Below, in pieces: positions 1 to 8,948 of a stretch of 64,000 bases of DNA. Origin of the DNA: Paenalcaligenes niemegkensis (GTDB taxonomy: Bacteria; Pseudomonadota; Gammaproteobacteria; Burkholderiales; Burkholderiaceae_B); assembly GCF_022230885.1 (NCBI RefSeq), contig NZ_JAKGCT010000004.1, positions 868,001 through 932,000 of the forward strand. Reading direction: 5' to 3'. The notes beneath the pieces are model-generated. The model was not told the DNA's origin. It did no database searches and saw only the letters and a program-made list of their open reading frames with translations. A program made the position numbers and the translations under genes. The first letter of the stretch is position 1; each line of letters opens with the position of its first letter.

Positions 1-1123
1 TCAAGGCAGGAGCTGTAGCATAGCTGGGTACCAAGGCTGCCAGCGGTGATAAAAACACCATCACTAAAAAGAGCGATCCGACTACCACAGTCGACAACCC
101 GGTTCGCGCTCCCGCTGCCACGCCTGCTGCCGACTCTATATAGGCCGCAGCAGGTGAACCTCCTAGTCCTGAGGCGACTATGGACATGGCCGAGTCGGTG
201 GTCAAGGCGCGATCGCCGTTGATAATCTGGCCTTCGGAGTCCAGCTGTTTTGCTTGCGCAGCAACGGCACGTATGGTGCCAGTCGCGTCAAATACGGCGG
301 TCATTACCAGCGCCAGAACACTGGGAAGCACCAATAAATTCAGTGCACCCATGATGTCTATATGATGTACGCCCCCGGTAATCTTTGCCAGGGACGGCAT
401 GGCCATCACACCGCCATATTGCACTTGCGGATCGAAGATTACGCCAAACACCGACAACGCTACGATGACCAGCAGAATACCACCAGGCACTCCGCGACGT
501 TCAAGTCCAAAAATAACCGCCAGTCCAAGCAAGCTTAGCAAAGACGGCAATGCTGTGATGTCGCCCAACGTCACCGGTAAGCCAGGAGCCGGATTCTTGA
601 TCACCAGGCCAATGCTGTTCACCGCAATTAAGAACAAGAACAGCCCAATGCCTATACCCGTACCCTGAGCCACCCCCGCAGGCAAATTGCGTAAAATCCA
701 GCGACGTACACCAGTGGCTGAGATCAGGGTAAAGATCACCCCCATCAAGAAGATGGCACCCAGGGCTACACCAGTGCTCAACCCTTTGCCCAGCACCAGA
801 TCAAAAGCGGTAAAAGCCGTAAGCGAGATGGCACAGCCGACCGCAATGGGCAACTTGGCCCAGAAGCCCATAATCAGCGAGCCAATGGCGCTGGTGAAAC
901 AGACCGCTAAAAATACCGTACCGGTATCAAAACCAGCCTGGCCCAGCATATTCGGCACAACGAAAACCGAATACACCATCGCTAAAAAGGTAGTGACGCC
1001 CCCTATTACCTCTTGGCGCACTGAGCTGCCGTTTTCCTGTAGCTTAAAATAATTCTGCATCCATGAGCTGTTCGAACGCGGCTCGGCCAAAGAGGGGGAT
1101 GCCTTCACATGGGCTTGGGTCAT
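1..1123 (-). CDS. NCS2-family purine (adenine/guanine/hypoxanthine) permease, C-terminus off window
   Basis: Multi-pass inner-membrane proton symporter that takes up purine bases. I translated the minus strand from ATG at 1123; 374 residues are visible without a stop and the C-terminal end lies beyond base 1. The sequence closely follows the E. coli AdeP/GhxP branch of the AzgA-like NCS2 carriers: a hydrophobic start with TTFLAMVYS, the conserved [11 protein letters not shown] and [16 protein letters not shown] stretches, the signature [14 protein letters not shown] and then [25 protein letters not shown] ribosome site lies just upstream. It sits beside the xanthine dehydrogenase/guanine deaminase operon, so it probably feeds hypoxanthine or guanine into that pathway. 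The family is clear; the exact base transported is inferred. Confidence 0.9.
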   Translation of the reverse strand, partial: MTQAHVKASPSLAEPRSNSSWMQNYFKLQENGSSVRQEVIGGVTTFLAMVYSVFVVPNMLGQAGFDTGTVFLAVCFTSAIGSLIMGFWAKLPIAVGCAISLTAFTAFDLVLGKGLSTGVALGAIFLMGVIFTLISATGVRRWILRNLPAGVAQGTGIGIGLFLFLIAVNSIGLVIKNPAPGLPVTLGDITALPSLLSLLGLAVIFGLERRGVPGGILLVIVALSVFGVIFDPQVQYGGVMAMPSLAKITGGVHHIDIMGALNLLVLPSVLALVMTAVFDATGTIRAVAAQAKQLDSEGQIINGDRALTTDSAMSIVASGLGGSPAAAYIESAAGVAAGARTGLSTVVVGSLFLVMVFLSPLAALVPSYATAPAL

Positions 1124-1458
1124 TTTGCTGTCTCCGTGGATGCGTTTCGTCAACCTAAGCGCTGTGCAAGACGGCCTAAATAACGGAGTGCCATTTTTAC
1201 CAGGATTCGAAACGCCTATTTCGTGTTATGAATAATTAGTGCTGCTTCATTGTAAAAATGGAGACTGGATTGACCTGGATCACTTCATGATGAGCGTTAT
1301 CAAATGTGTGTGATGTGCCGGATACAAAAAAGGCACTACTCTTTTAACTGAATAGTGCCAACCTATTGTTTTATCTGCTATTTACTTGAATTAAAAAAAT
1401 TAAAAACCAGTCATTTACCCGACATTCAACAGCTTGCCATACTACCTAGGATTTATAC
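1124..1458. other. Intergenic region between lysR end and permease start
   Basis: This 335-base stretch holds no gene that I can see. It contains the presumed promoter and leader of the purine permease (minus strand, nearest the permease) and the terminator of the LysR gene at 1332-1359. On the minus strand the segment around 1278-1288 reads ATGAAGTGATC, which resembles ATGATAGTGATC inside the palindrome upstream of xdhA; it may be a second binding site for the LysR regulator. Confidence 0.5.
1326..1359 (-). terminator. Rho-independent terminator of the lysR gene
   Basis: On the minus strand GGCACTA (1359-1353) pairs with TAGTGCC (1338-1332) across a loop of 14 bases, and the stem is followed by TTTTTT. 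It lies about 100 bases after the lysR stop codon. The stem is short, so strength is uncertain. Confidence 0.6.
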
Positions 1459-2418
1459 TTAGTCAGTGCTGGATTCCTCTTCCTCAGGCGCAGTACGCTT
1501 CAGCAACGCATTAGCAACCTCGGCAATGCGGCGACGCAGCCAAATGACATCCAAAGCCTTATGCGAACGGCGGTGCCACAGCTGATAAAAGCGCATCGGA
1601 GGAAACTCAAAAGGCGACGGCAAGACGGTAATGGGCAAATAATTGGCATAGTGCTGAGCGAATTGACGGCCGGTCGTAAAAACCATATCGGTACGCATCA
1701 GCACATAAGGCACCAAACCAAAATAAGGTACCGCCATCTGTACTTTACGGCGTAACCCCTGCTCAGCCAGACAGCCATCAATAAAATTTTTACGCTGTGC
1801 TATATAAGGCGTGGGAGCCAGGTGGGGCAACTCGAGAAAATGCTTCAAACTGATCCCGCGCTCGGCCAGGGGATGATGCGAACCCAGCATACAGACTACT
1901 TCGTCATCGAACAGCCGCGACATATGCAATTGCTGAGGCGGTTCAAGCCAGTTAGCGATGACCACGTCCAAGGTGCCCTCTTCAAGCAAGGCTGCATAAT
2001 TCAAGTCATTACTTATAGGATGGATAATTAATCGCGTATTTGGGGCTTCACGACGCAGGCGCTCAGCAATATTCGGTAAGAACACCGCATCCAGGTAATC
2101 CGGAGCCGCAATATGAAACTCGCGCTCTGAGGTGGCAGGGTTGAACTCAATAGGCGGGTTTGCAATACGATCGATAGCCGCCAAGGCCTCGTTCGCATAA
2201 GTAAGCAGTTCTTCCCCTCGCGCGGTAGGCACCATTCCAGACTTGCCACGCAGCAATATCTGGTCGCCCGTAATTTCCCGTAAACGGCGGAGAGCATTGC
2301 TGATGGCGGGCTGGGATTGACCCATCAGCAAGGCGGTACGAGATACGCTCTGCTCGGTGAGCAAGGCATGAAGCACTCGTAATAAATAGGTATCTAGGGG
2401 TTCACGTGTTCTTTGCAT
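1459..2418 (-). CDS. LysR-family transcriptional regulator, probably of purine catabolism
   Basis: Cytoplasmic DNA-binding regulator of 319 residues. The N-terminal winged helix-turn-helix (about residues 8-68) has the family pattern: SVSRTALLMGQSQPAISNAL followed by LRRLREITGDQILLRGKSG and a TARGEELL linker helix. The rest is the usual periplasmic-binding-like effector domain (about 95-300). It is transcribed away from xdhA with 156 bases between the two starts, the classical arrangement of a LysR regulator and its target operon, and a perfect inverted repeat lies in that gap at 2480-2495. The effector is probably a purine or urate, but this is inferred from position only. Confidence 0.85.
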   Translation of the reverse strand: MQRTREPLDTYLLRVLHALLTEQSVSRTALLMGQSQPAISNALRRLREITGDQILLRGKSGMVPTARGEELLTYANEALAAIDRIANPPIEFNPATSEREFHIAAPDYLDAVFLPNIAERLRREAPNTRLIIHPISNDLNYAALLEEGTLDVVIANWLEPPQQLHMSRLFDDEVVCMLGSHHPLAERGISLKHFLELPHLAPTPYIAQRKNFIDGCLAEQGLRRKVQMAVPYFGLVPYVLMRTDMVFTTGRQFAQHYANYLPITVLPSPFEFPPMRFYQLWHRRSHKALDVIWLRRRIAEVANALLKRTAPEEEESSTD

Positions 2419-2479
2419 AGCGCCATTATGTAAGGGCTTTCCCTCGGGGTCCAGCTATGAAATTCCCTCATGAAGTTAA

Positions 2480-2495
2480 GATGATAGTGATCATC
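2480..2495. promoter_or_regulatory. Candidate LysR operator between lysR and xdhA
   Basis: Perfect inverted repeat GATGAT-AGTG-ATCATC, with an internal AT-N8-AT of the T-N11-A type that LysR regulators bind. It lies 62 bases upstream of the lysR start and 79 bases upstream of the xdhA start, in the shared promoter region. Confidence 0.55.
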
Positions 2496-2574
2496 ACCAC
2501 AGGAGAATACCTTTCTGTGATAGCGCTGTTATTCTGGTAACAATCAAACTATTAACCTACATTCGGGCTGAGTT

Positions 2575-4074
2575 ATGGAGACACAAGCGATTCGCTTTTA
2601 TTACCGCGGTGAAGTGCATGAGGTTAGCCATGCACCCACAACGCGTACCTTATTACAGCACATGCGGGAAGACCTGCATTCTACAGGCACTAAAGAAGGC
2701 TGTGCAGAGGGCGATTGCGGAGCCTGTACGGTGATGGTGGCTGAACTAAACGCCGATAATGAAATCGAAATGCGTGCCATCAACTCATGCATACAACTAC
2801 TACCTTCGGTGGATGGGAAAGCCATCTATAGCGTCGAAGACCTACAACTGGAGCAGCAGCGTCTGCACCCTGTGCAACAGGCAATGCTCGACTGCCACGG
2901 CTCACAATGTGGTTTCTGCACGCCAGGATTTCTGATGTCTATGTGGGGACTGTATCTACAGCACAGCGATGCCGACACCCCGCCGACGCGAGAGCAAATC
3001 AACGAAACCCTGTCGGGCAACCTATGCCGTTGTACGGGCTATAGACCTATTATTGATGCCTGTGTACGCATGTTCGAACTGCCCAAGGTTCAGTTCAGCA
3101 AAGCAGCGTTACACACCACCCTTCAAAGCCTGCAGCGTCCTGACACATTCAGCTATCAGCATGACAAGCAGCGTTTTGACGCGCCACGCACCCTGGCCGA
3201 ACTCGCCCAATTGCGCCTTGATTATCCCCAGGCTCGCCTGTTGGCCGGCTCTACCGACATCGGACTGTGGGTGACACGACAATTCCGCGAACTACCCCAT
3301 CTCATTTATGTGGGTCAGGTAGCCGAACTCAAAGAAATTCACAAAGACGACGGCCATCTTTACATCGGCGCCGGAGCGCTGCTAAACCCTGCCTACGAGG
3401 CCCTGATCGAGCATTATCCGGAACTGCACGAACTGCATCAGCGTTTTGCCTCCTATCCCATACGTAACTCGGGTACGCTGGGCGGCAACATCGCCAACGG
3501 TTCGCCTATCGGCGACTCCATGCCGGTACTCATTGTGATGGGCACGAAAATCGTACTGCGCAGAGGCGATGAAATACGCGAAATGCCCCTGGAAGACTAC
3601 TACCTGGCCTACCAAAAGACCGCTCTCAGCGAAGGTGAGTTCGTTCAAGGCATTCGCGTGCCATTAAACCAGCCTGAACTGACGTTCCGCACTTACAAAC
3701 TCTCAAAGCGCCACGATCAGGACATTTCCGCAGTGTGCGCCGCCTTCTCGGTGGTGCTGAAAAATAATGTGGCCGAACACGTTCGCATTGCCTACGGCGG
3801 TATGGCGGCGACTCCGGCGCGTGCCAGGCAAGCCGAGGCCTGCCTGCTGGGCAAGACATGGTCGCTTGAAAATATTGAGCTGGCCATGCACGCCTTGGGC
3901 GACGACTTCCAGCCCCTTAGCGATATGCGGGCCAGTTCTGAATACCGGTCGCGCTCAGCAGCCAACTTGCTGAAACGTTTCTATCTGGAAACCAATACCG
4001 AGCAACCCTTAAGTGCCGGACAGCTCAATGTGTTCGAAGCGTCTCGCCAACTGCACCACGGAGTCGCCAAATGA
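2575..4074 (+). CDS. xdhA: Xanthine dehydrogenase small subunit (2Fe-2S and FAD domains)
   Basis: Small subunit of the molybdenum enzyme that oxidises hypoxanthine to xanthine and xanthine to urate in the cytoplasm; it passes electrons from the molybdenum centre to NAD+. The 499-residue protein has the bacterial XdhA order: a plant-type 2Fe-2S domain with Cys43, Cys48, Cys51 and Cys72, a second 2Fe-2S helical domain with Cys112/Cys115 and the CRC pair at 151/153 (GNLCRCTGYRP), then the FAD domain (from about 190, LLAGSTDIGLWV and the SGTLGGNIANGSPIGD flavin loop) and a CO-dehydrogenase-type C-terminal domain. The last four bases overlap the xdhB start (ATGA), implying coupled translation. Confidence 0.96.
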   Translation: METQAIRFYYRGEVHEVSHAPTTRTLLQHMREDLHSTGTKEGCAEGDCGACTVMVAELNADNEIEMRAINSCIQLLPSVDGKAIYSVEDLQLEQQRLHPVQQAMLDCHGSQCGFCTPGFLMSMWGLYLQHSDADTPPTREQINETLSGNLCRCTGYRPIIDACVRMFELPKVQFSKAALHTTLQSLQRPDTFSYQHDKQRFDAPRTLAELAQLRLDYPQARLLAGSTDIGLWVTRQFRELPHLIYVGQVAELKEIHKDDGHLYIGAGALLNPAYEALIEHYPELHELHQRFASYPIRNSGTLGGNIANGSPIGDSMPVLIVMGTKIVLRRGDEIREMPLEDYYLAYQKTALSEGEFVQGIRVPLNQPELTFRTYKLSKRHDQDISAVCAAFSVVLKNNVAEHVRIAYGGMAATPARARQAEACLLGKTWSLENIELAMHALGDDFQPLSDMRASSEYRSRSAANLLKRFYLETNTEQPLSAGQLNVFEASRQLHHGVAK

Positions 4075-6424
4075 ATAAACTTGCCGATACCTTTCTTAAT
4101 CTAGAACCTACTCCCGCCCAAAGCGAACGTGTAGGGGTCTCATACTTTCACGAATCTGCTGAACGGCATCTGACGGGTAAAGCCATTTACACTGACGATA
4201 TTCCCGAGCGGCACGGCACGCTGCATATGGCTCTGGGCCTATCAAGCGTGGCGCACGGAAAAATTCTCAGCCTGGATCTAGATGCGGTGCGCGCCATGCC
4301 GGGTGTGGTCGACATTTTAACGGTTGCCGACATTCCCGGTAACAACAACTGTGGTCCCATCATTGAAGACGACCCTATCCTCGCGGACGACTTTGTCTAT
4401 TATGTGGGCCAGCCGGTATTTGCCGTCGTCGCTACGTCACATGATGCCGCCCGTCGAGCCGTGCGCGCTGGCACCGTCGAGTACGAAGAACTGCCTGCCA
4501 TCCTGACGGCACAGGAGGCCAAGAAAGCAGGTCAAAGCGTGTTGCCCCCAATGGGGCTCAAGCGCGGCCAGCCCGACGAGCAGATAGCTTCAGCTCCCCA
4601 TAGCCTGCGAGGTACTTTCGAGTGCGGCGGACAGGAGCAGTTTTACCTTGAAGGCCAAATCTCGTACGCGATTCCAAACGACGATGAATCCATACAAGTG
4701 TGGTGCTCAACACAACACCCGAGCGAGATGCAGACTTTAGTCGCACGTGCCATGAACTGGCCGTCGCACCGCGTCGAAGTAAGCTGCCGGCGGATGGGTG
4801 GCGGCTTTGGTGGTAAAGAGTCGCAGTCAGCCTTATACGCCTGCCTTTCTACCATTGCCGCAACAAAGCTCAGTCGACCAGTCAAGCTTCGCCTTGACCG
4901 CGAAGACGACTTCACCATTACTGGCAAGCGCCACGGCTTTTACTACGAATGGGAAATCGGCTTTGACGACGAAGGCCGCATATTGGGCGCCAAGCTCGAC
5001 ATGACCCTCAATTCCGGATACTCTGCCGACCTGTCAGGACCCGTAGCAACGCGAGCGGTGTGTCACTTTGACAATGCCTACTACCTTGAGCACGTCGACA
5101 TTCGCGCTCTTTGCGGACGTACCAACACGCAATCGAACACCGCTTTCAGGGGCTTTGGTGGCCCACAAGGCGCACTAATGATGGAAGTCATCCTGGATGA
5201 TATAGGCCGCCATCTTAAGCTCGATCCACTCCTTATTCGTCAGCGCAACTTCTACGGAAAGACCGAACGTAACGTTACCCCTTACCAACAGGTTATTAGC
5301 GATAACGTCATCACCGAACTGGTCAGCGAACTGAGCATCAATTCAGGCTACCAGGCACGTCGTGATGCCATCCGCGAGTTCAATGCGAGCAGCCCCATTC
5401 TTAAGAAAGGGATTGCCCTCACCCCCGTTAAATTCGGAATTTCCTTTAACGTCCCGGCTTTTAACCAAGCGGGTGCGCTCGTGCACATTTACCGTGACGG
5501 CTCGGTTCTGCTTAACCACGGTGGTACCGAGATGGGCCAGGGCCTGAACACCAAAGTGGCGCAAGTCGTGGCGCATGAACTGGGCGTGGATCTGCATCAC
5601 GTACGCTCTACCGCTACCGATACTACCAAGGTGGCAAACACGTCTGCTACCGCAGCATCTACAGGCACCGATCTCAACGGAATGGCCGCCCAAAATGCGG
5701 CATCGCAGCTGCGCGAACGCTTATCCGGGCTGATGGCCCAGATGCACAATGCAGATGCCGCAGAGGTCAGCTTTGCCAACGGAATGGTCAGCGTGGCAGG
5801 CCAGACTGTCAGCTTCGCTGAACTGGTGGAAATGGCGTATCAAGCACGTATCCAGCTATGGTCTGATGGTTTTTACGCCACGCCAGGCCTGCACTGGAAT
5901 CCCACCACCATGACAGGCCATCCATTTTATTACTTCTCATACGGCGCCGCTGTGTCTGAAGTCATTATCGACACCCTCAGCGGCGAATGGAAACTGCTCG
6001 CCGTCGATGCGCTGCACGATGTGGGGCGTTCACTGAACCCGGCCATCGATATTGGTCAGGTCGAAGGTGCCTTTATTCAAGGTATGGGCTGGCTGACCAC
6101 TGAAGAGTTGTGGTGGAACGCCAAAGGCCGCTTGATGACTCATGCGCCGTCAACCTACAAAATTCCGGCTATTAGCGATTGCCCCGACCACTTCAATATC
6201 CGTCTGTTTAACAACCAGGATGCTGAAGCATCGGTACACCGCTCCAAAGCCGTAGGAGAGCCCCTCTGCTGCTGCCCTTCAGTGTGTTCAATGCAATTCG
6301 TGACGCGGTCTCAAGTGTCTCAAATTATGAAGCGCAGCCACAGCTCAATGCGCCAGCCACCTCTGAAGCAATTCTTAAAGCAGTGGAGACCCTCAACCAA
6401 ACTCGTGAGTCGAGCCTAGCCTAA
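4071..6424 (+). CDS. xdhB: Xanthine dehydrogenase large (molybdopterin) subunit, frameshifted near 3' end
   Basis: Carries the molybdenum cofactor and the active site of xanthine dehydrogenase. Cofactor-binding motifs are present: GGGFGGKES, TAFRGFGGPQG, and GGTEMGQGLNTK. The uninterrupted frame ends at 6419 with an unrelated tail after residue KAVGEP. Adding one C to the run CCCC at 6261-6264 restores the conserved GEPPLLLPFSVFNAIRDAV ending and a TAA stop at 6422-6424 that shares its last base with the xdhC ATG (TAATG), giving 784 residues, the normal length. The break falls just after the conserved glutamate of the GEPP motif, known as the catalytic base in this family. I read it as a probable sequencing error; if real, the C-terminal 55 residues are lost. 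Confidence 0.93.
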
Positions 6425-7404
6425 TGCCGGAACTCATTCGTCAAGCCCGTCAGCGTCTGGACGCCGGTGAGGCAATCGTGCTGGTGACGGTAGCCCAGTC
6501 CAGGGGCTCAACACCCCGCAATGCCGGCACGCGCATGCTGGTTAGCCAGACCCGCCAATGGCAGACCATTGGCGGCGGACATCTGGAATGGAAGGCAGCC
6601 GCCCTCGCCCGCGAACTGATTGCCAATCACGGTTTTGGAAAATCGGTACGCCAAGTCGAACACTACCCGCTAGGTCCAAGCCTGGGCCAATGTTGCGGTG
6701 GTGCGGTCACTCTGGTCTTCGAATTACTGGGCACCACCGATCTTCCATGGCTGGAAGAACTCGCCAGTATTCTTAGCCAGGGTAAAACAGCACAACGCCG
6801 CGTAGGCTTCGGGCAGGTCGAAAACACTGCGGTCAGCTTGCTTGAACTCGATCGGCCCTCTACAGAAATTACCTTCGACCAGCCTTCAGAGGAAACTCGG
6901 TGGTTCGTCGACGAATTGGCCCCGCCCTCTATGCACGTGGTACTTTTTGGCGCAGGCCATGTGGGCAAGGCTCTGATCCACTTTTTAGGCAGCCTGCAAT
7001 GTACAGTAACGTGGGTCGATGAGCGCGAATCCGAGTTTCCGGAATTCATCCCAAGCAATGTCCAGGTCGATATGACAGACACCCCCGAGGAGGCTGTTGA
7101 CCAGGCTCCGGCTAATAGCTACTACGTTGTTATGACTCACCGCCACGATTTGGACCAGCGCCTGTGCCAGCTGATTTTGCAGCGCAACGACTTTTGCTAT
7201 GCCGGCCTTATCGGGTCAAAAACCAAACGAAATCAGTTCGAGCGTCGCTTCCGCCAGCGCGGCATCAGCGAGGAAGTCATCAACTCACTGGTTTGCCCGA
7301 TCGGTATTGATGGTATCAACAGTAAAGACCCGGCCGCCATTGCAGTGTCCATCACAGCCGAACTCTTGCGCCTGAACGAATTACACATCACCAAGAATAT
7401 CTAA
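6424..7404 (+). CDS. xdhC: Xanthine dehydrogenase accessory protein XdhC
   Basis: Maturation factor that binds molybdenum cofactor, helps its sulfuration and inserts it into XdhB; it is not part of the finished enzyme. The 326-residue protein shows the two family parts: an N-terminal domain (VTVAQSRGSTPRNAGTRMLV, then GGGHLEWKA and a Cys-Cys pair in GQCCGGAV) and a C-terminal Rossmann-like domain with GAGHVGKALIHFL and the conserved YAGLIGSKTKRNQF. The ATG overlaps the restored xdhB stop by one base. Third gene of xdhABC-guaD. Confidence 0.95.
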   Translation: MPELIRQARQRLDAGEAIVLVTVAQSRGSTPRNAGTRMLVSQTRQWQTIGGGHLEWKAAALARELIANHGFGKSVRQVEHYPLGPSLGQCCGGAVTLVFELLGTTDLPWLEELASILSQGKTAQRRVGFGQVENTAVSLLELDRPSTEITFDQPSEETRWFVDELAPPSMHVVLFGAGHVGKALIHFLGSLQCTVTWVDERESEFPEFIPSNVQVDMTDTPEEAVDQAPANSYYVVMTHRHDLDQRLCQLILQRNDFCYAGLIGSKTKRNQFERRFRQRGISEEVINSLVCPIGIDGINSKDPAAIAVSITAELLRLNELHITKNI

Positions 7405-7417
7405 CGAGACGTTATCT

Positions 7418-8803
7418 ATGACTATTGCTTCGTCCCTAAAGCAGGATGCACCCCACGTTGCGTATCGAGCAGGCCTTCTTTATTTTACTGGCCGTCCATC
7501 GACTGCATTGTCTGCGGAAGAAGACCCGAACGTCATCTATCATGCTGACGGTTTATTGATTGTCGCCGACGGAAAAATCGTCGCTTCCGGCGACTATCGC
7601 AGCCTGGTTTCTTCGCTAAGCAGCGAAACCGTGGTTCATGACTGGCGAGGCAAGCTCATTATGCCGGGCTTTATTGACACGCATATACACTATCCGCAAA
7701 GCGATATCATTGCTTCACCCGCTCCAGATTTGCTGCCATGGCTAAACACCTATACCTTTCCTACCGAAGGAAAGTTCAGTGATCCTGAACATGCCGCAGA
7801 AGTCAGCGAGTTTTTTATTGATGAGCTGCTCAGCAACGGTACGACCAGTGCCATGGTTTACTGCACCTCACACAAAAACTCGGTCAATGCTTTCTTCACC
7901 GAAAGCAGTAAACGCAATTTACGCATGATCGCCGGCAAGGTAATGATGGATCGTAACTGCCCCGACTTTCTCAAAGACACAGCCATAGATGGCGCTAAAG
8001 ACAGCGAAGAGCTATTGCAACAATGGCACGGTAAGGGCAGACAACTCTACGCCCTGACTCCCCGGTTTGCCCCCACCTCCACACCCGAGCAGCTCGGTGC
8101 CTGTGGCGAACTGGCCAAGGCTTACCCCGAGGTGTATTTACAAACTCATGTGGCCGAGAGCAAAGCTGAACTGAAATGGGTAAGCGAACTGTTCCCCGGT
8201 TACCGCAGCTACCTGGATATTTACGATCAATACGGCTTATTGCGACCACGCTCGATGTATGGCCATTGCATCTGGCTAGATGAAACGGACCGGGGCCGCA
8301 TGCGTGATACGCAATCGGTAGCCGCACACTGCCCTACCTCTAATCTGTTCCTGGGCAGCGGCCTGTTCGACTTTGCTGCCGCCGATGAAAGCCAGATGCT
8401 ATATACGGTAGCTACCGACGTTGGGGGCGGTTCATCATTCTCGATGCTGCGCACCATGGATGAAGCCCATAAGATTGGGCGCCTGAATGCCTATCATCTA
8501 GACGCCAAGAACATGTTTTACCTAAGCACCGCAGGTGCTGCCAAGGCGCTTGATCTGGAAGGCACAATCGGGAGCCTCGCGGCGGGCACCGAAGCTGACT
8601 TTATCGTGCTCGATCCGAACGCTACCCCTTTGCTGGCCCGACGTACAGCAAGCGCCAACAGCCTGGAAGAATTGCTCTTTGCCTTTGCCCTGCTAGGCGA
8701 TGATCGAAGCATACAGGCCACCTATGGTGCCGGTGTCTGCCTGCACGATCGTGACGACACCCGCAAGGCCCCAGAGTCAGACATCGTCCTTACAATACAA
8801 TAA
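7418..8803 (+). CDS. guaD: Guanine deaminase
   Basis: Zinc-dependent amidohydrolase that converts guanine to xanthine and ammonia, supplying xanthine dehydrogenase encoded by the same operon. The 461-residue protein carries the metal and substrate motifs of the family: PGFIDTHIHYPQ (His89 and His91), the LQTHVAES histidine, a GHCIWLDE histidine and ATDVGGGSSFSML with the metal Asp. Length agrees with known bacterial guanine deaminases (about 430-465). It starts 13 bases after the xdhC stop and is last in the operon; a 15-base repeat and a strong terminator follow at once. Confidence 0.95.
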   Translation: MTIASSLKQDAPHVAYRAGLLYFTGRPSTALSAEEDPNVIYHADGLLIVADGKIVASGDYRSLVSSLSSETVVHDWRGKLIMPGFIDTHIHYPQSDIIASPAPDLLPWLNTYTFPTEGKFSDPEHAAEVSEFFIDELLSNGTTSAMVYCTSHKNSVNAFFTESSKRNLRMIAGKVMMDRNCPDFLKDTAIDGAKDSEELLQQWHGKGRQLYALTPRFAPTSTPEQLGACGELAKAYPEVYLQTHVAESKAELKWVSELFPGYRSYLDIYDQYGLLRPRSMYGHCIWLDETDRGRMRDTQSVAAHCPTSNLFLGSGLFDFAAADESQMLYTVATDVGGGSSFSMLRTMDEAHKIGRLNAYHLDAKNMFYLSTAGAAKALDLEGTIGSLAAGTEADFIVLDPNATPLLARRTASANSLEELLFAFALLGDDRSIQATYGAGVCLHDRDDTRKAPESDIVLTIQ

Positions 8804-8842
8804 GGCAAAGAACAATAAGGCAAAGAACAATAAGGCAAAGAA
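8798..8842 (+). repeat. Three perfect tandem copies of a 15-bp unit across the guaD stop
   Basis: The unit CAATAAGGCAAAGAA is present three times without mismatch (8798-8812, 8813-8827, 8828-8842). The guaD TAA lies in the first copy, and since 15 is a multiple of three each further copy puts another in-frame TAA behind it. The repeat ends three bases before the terminator stem. It looks like slippage duplication; no function is evident. Confidence 0.9.
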
Positions 8843-8845
8843 AAA

Positions 8846-8877
8846 GCCCAACGACAAATTGTCGTTGGGCTTTTTTA
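8846..8877 (+). terminator. Rho-independent terminator of the xdh-guaD operon
   Basis: Ten-base perfect stem GCCCAACGAC (8846-8855) / GTCGTTGGGC (8861-8870) with an AAATT loop, followed by TTTTTT. A run of five A precedes the stem, so it may also end transcripts from the rpoD side on the minus strand. Confidence 0.92.
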
Positions 8878-8948
8878 CTGCGCTTTAATCTTAAGTGCAA
8901 AACATAGGCTATACCATGGAGCCACTAAATGGCCCCGTGAACAGACTA

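Noticed and set aside
8798-8842. CRISPR-like array
   Set aside because: The units are 15 bp, directly abutting and without spacers; it is a simple tandem repeat.
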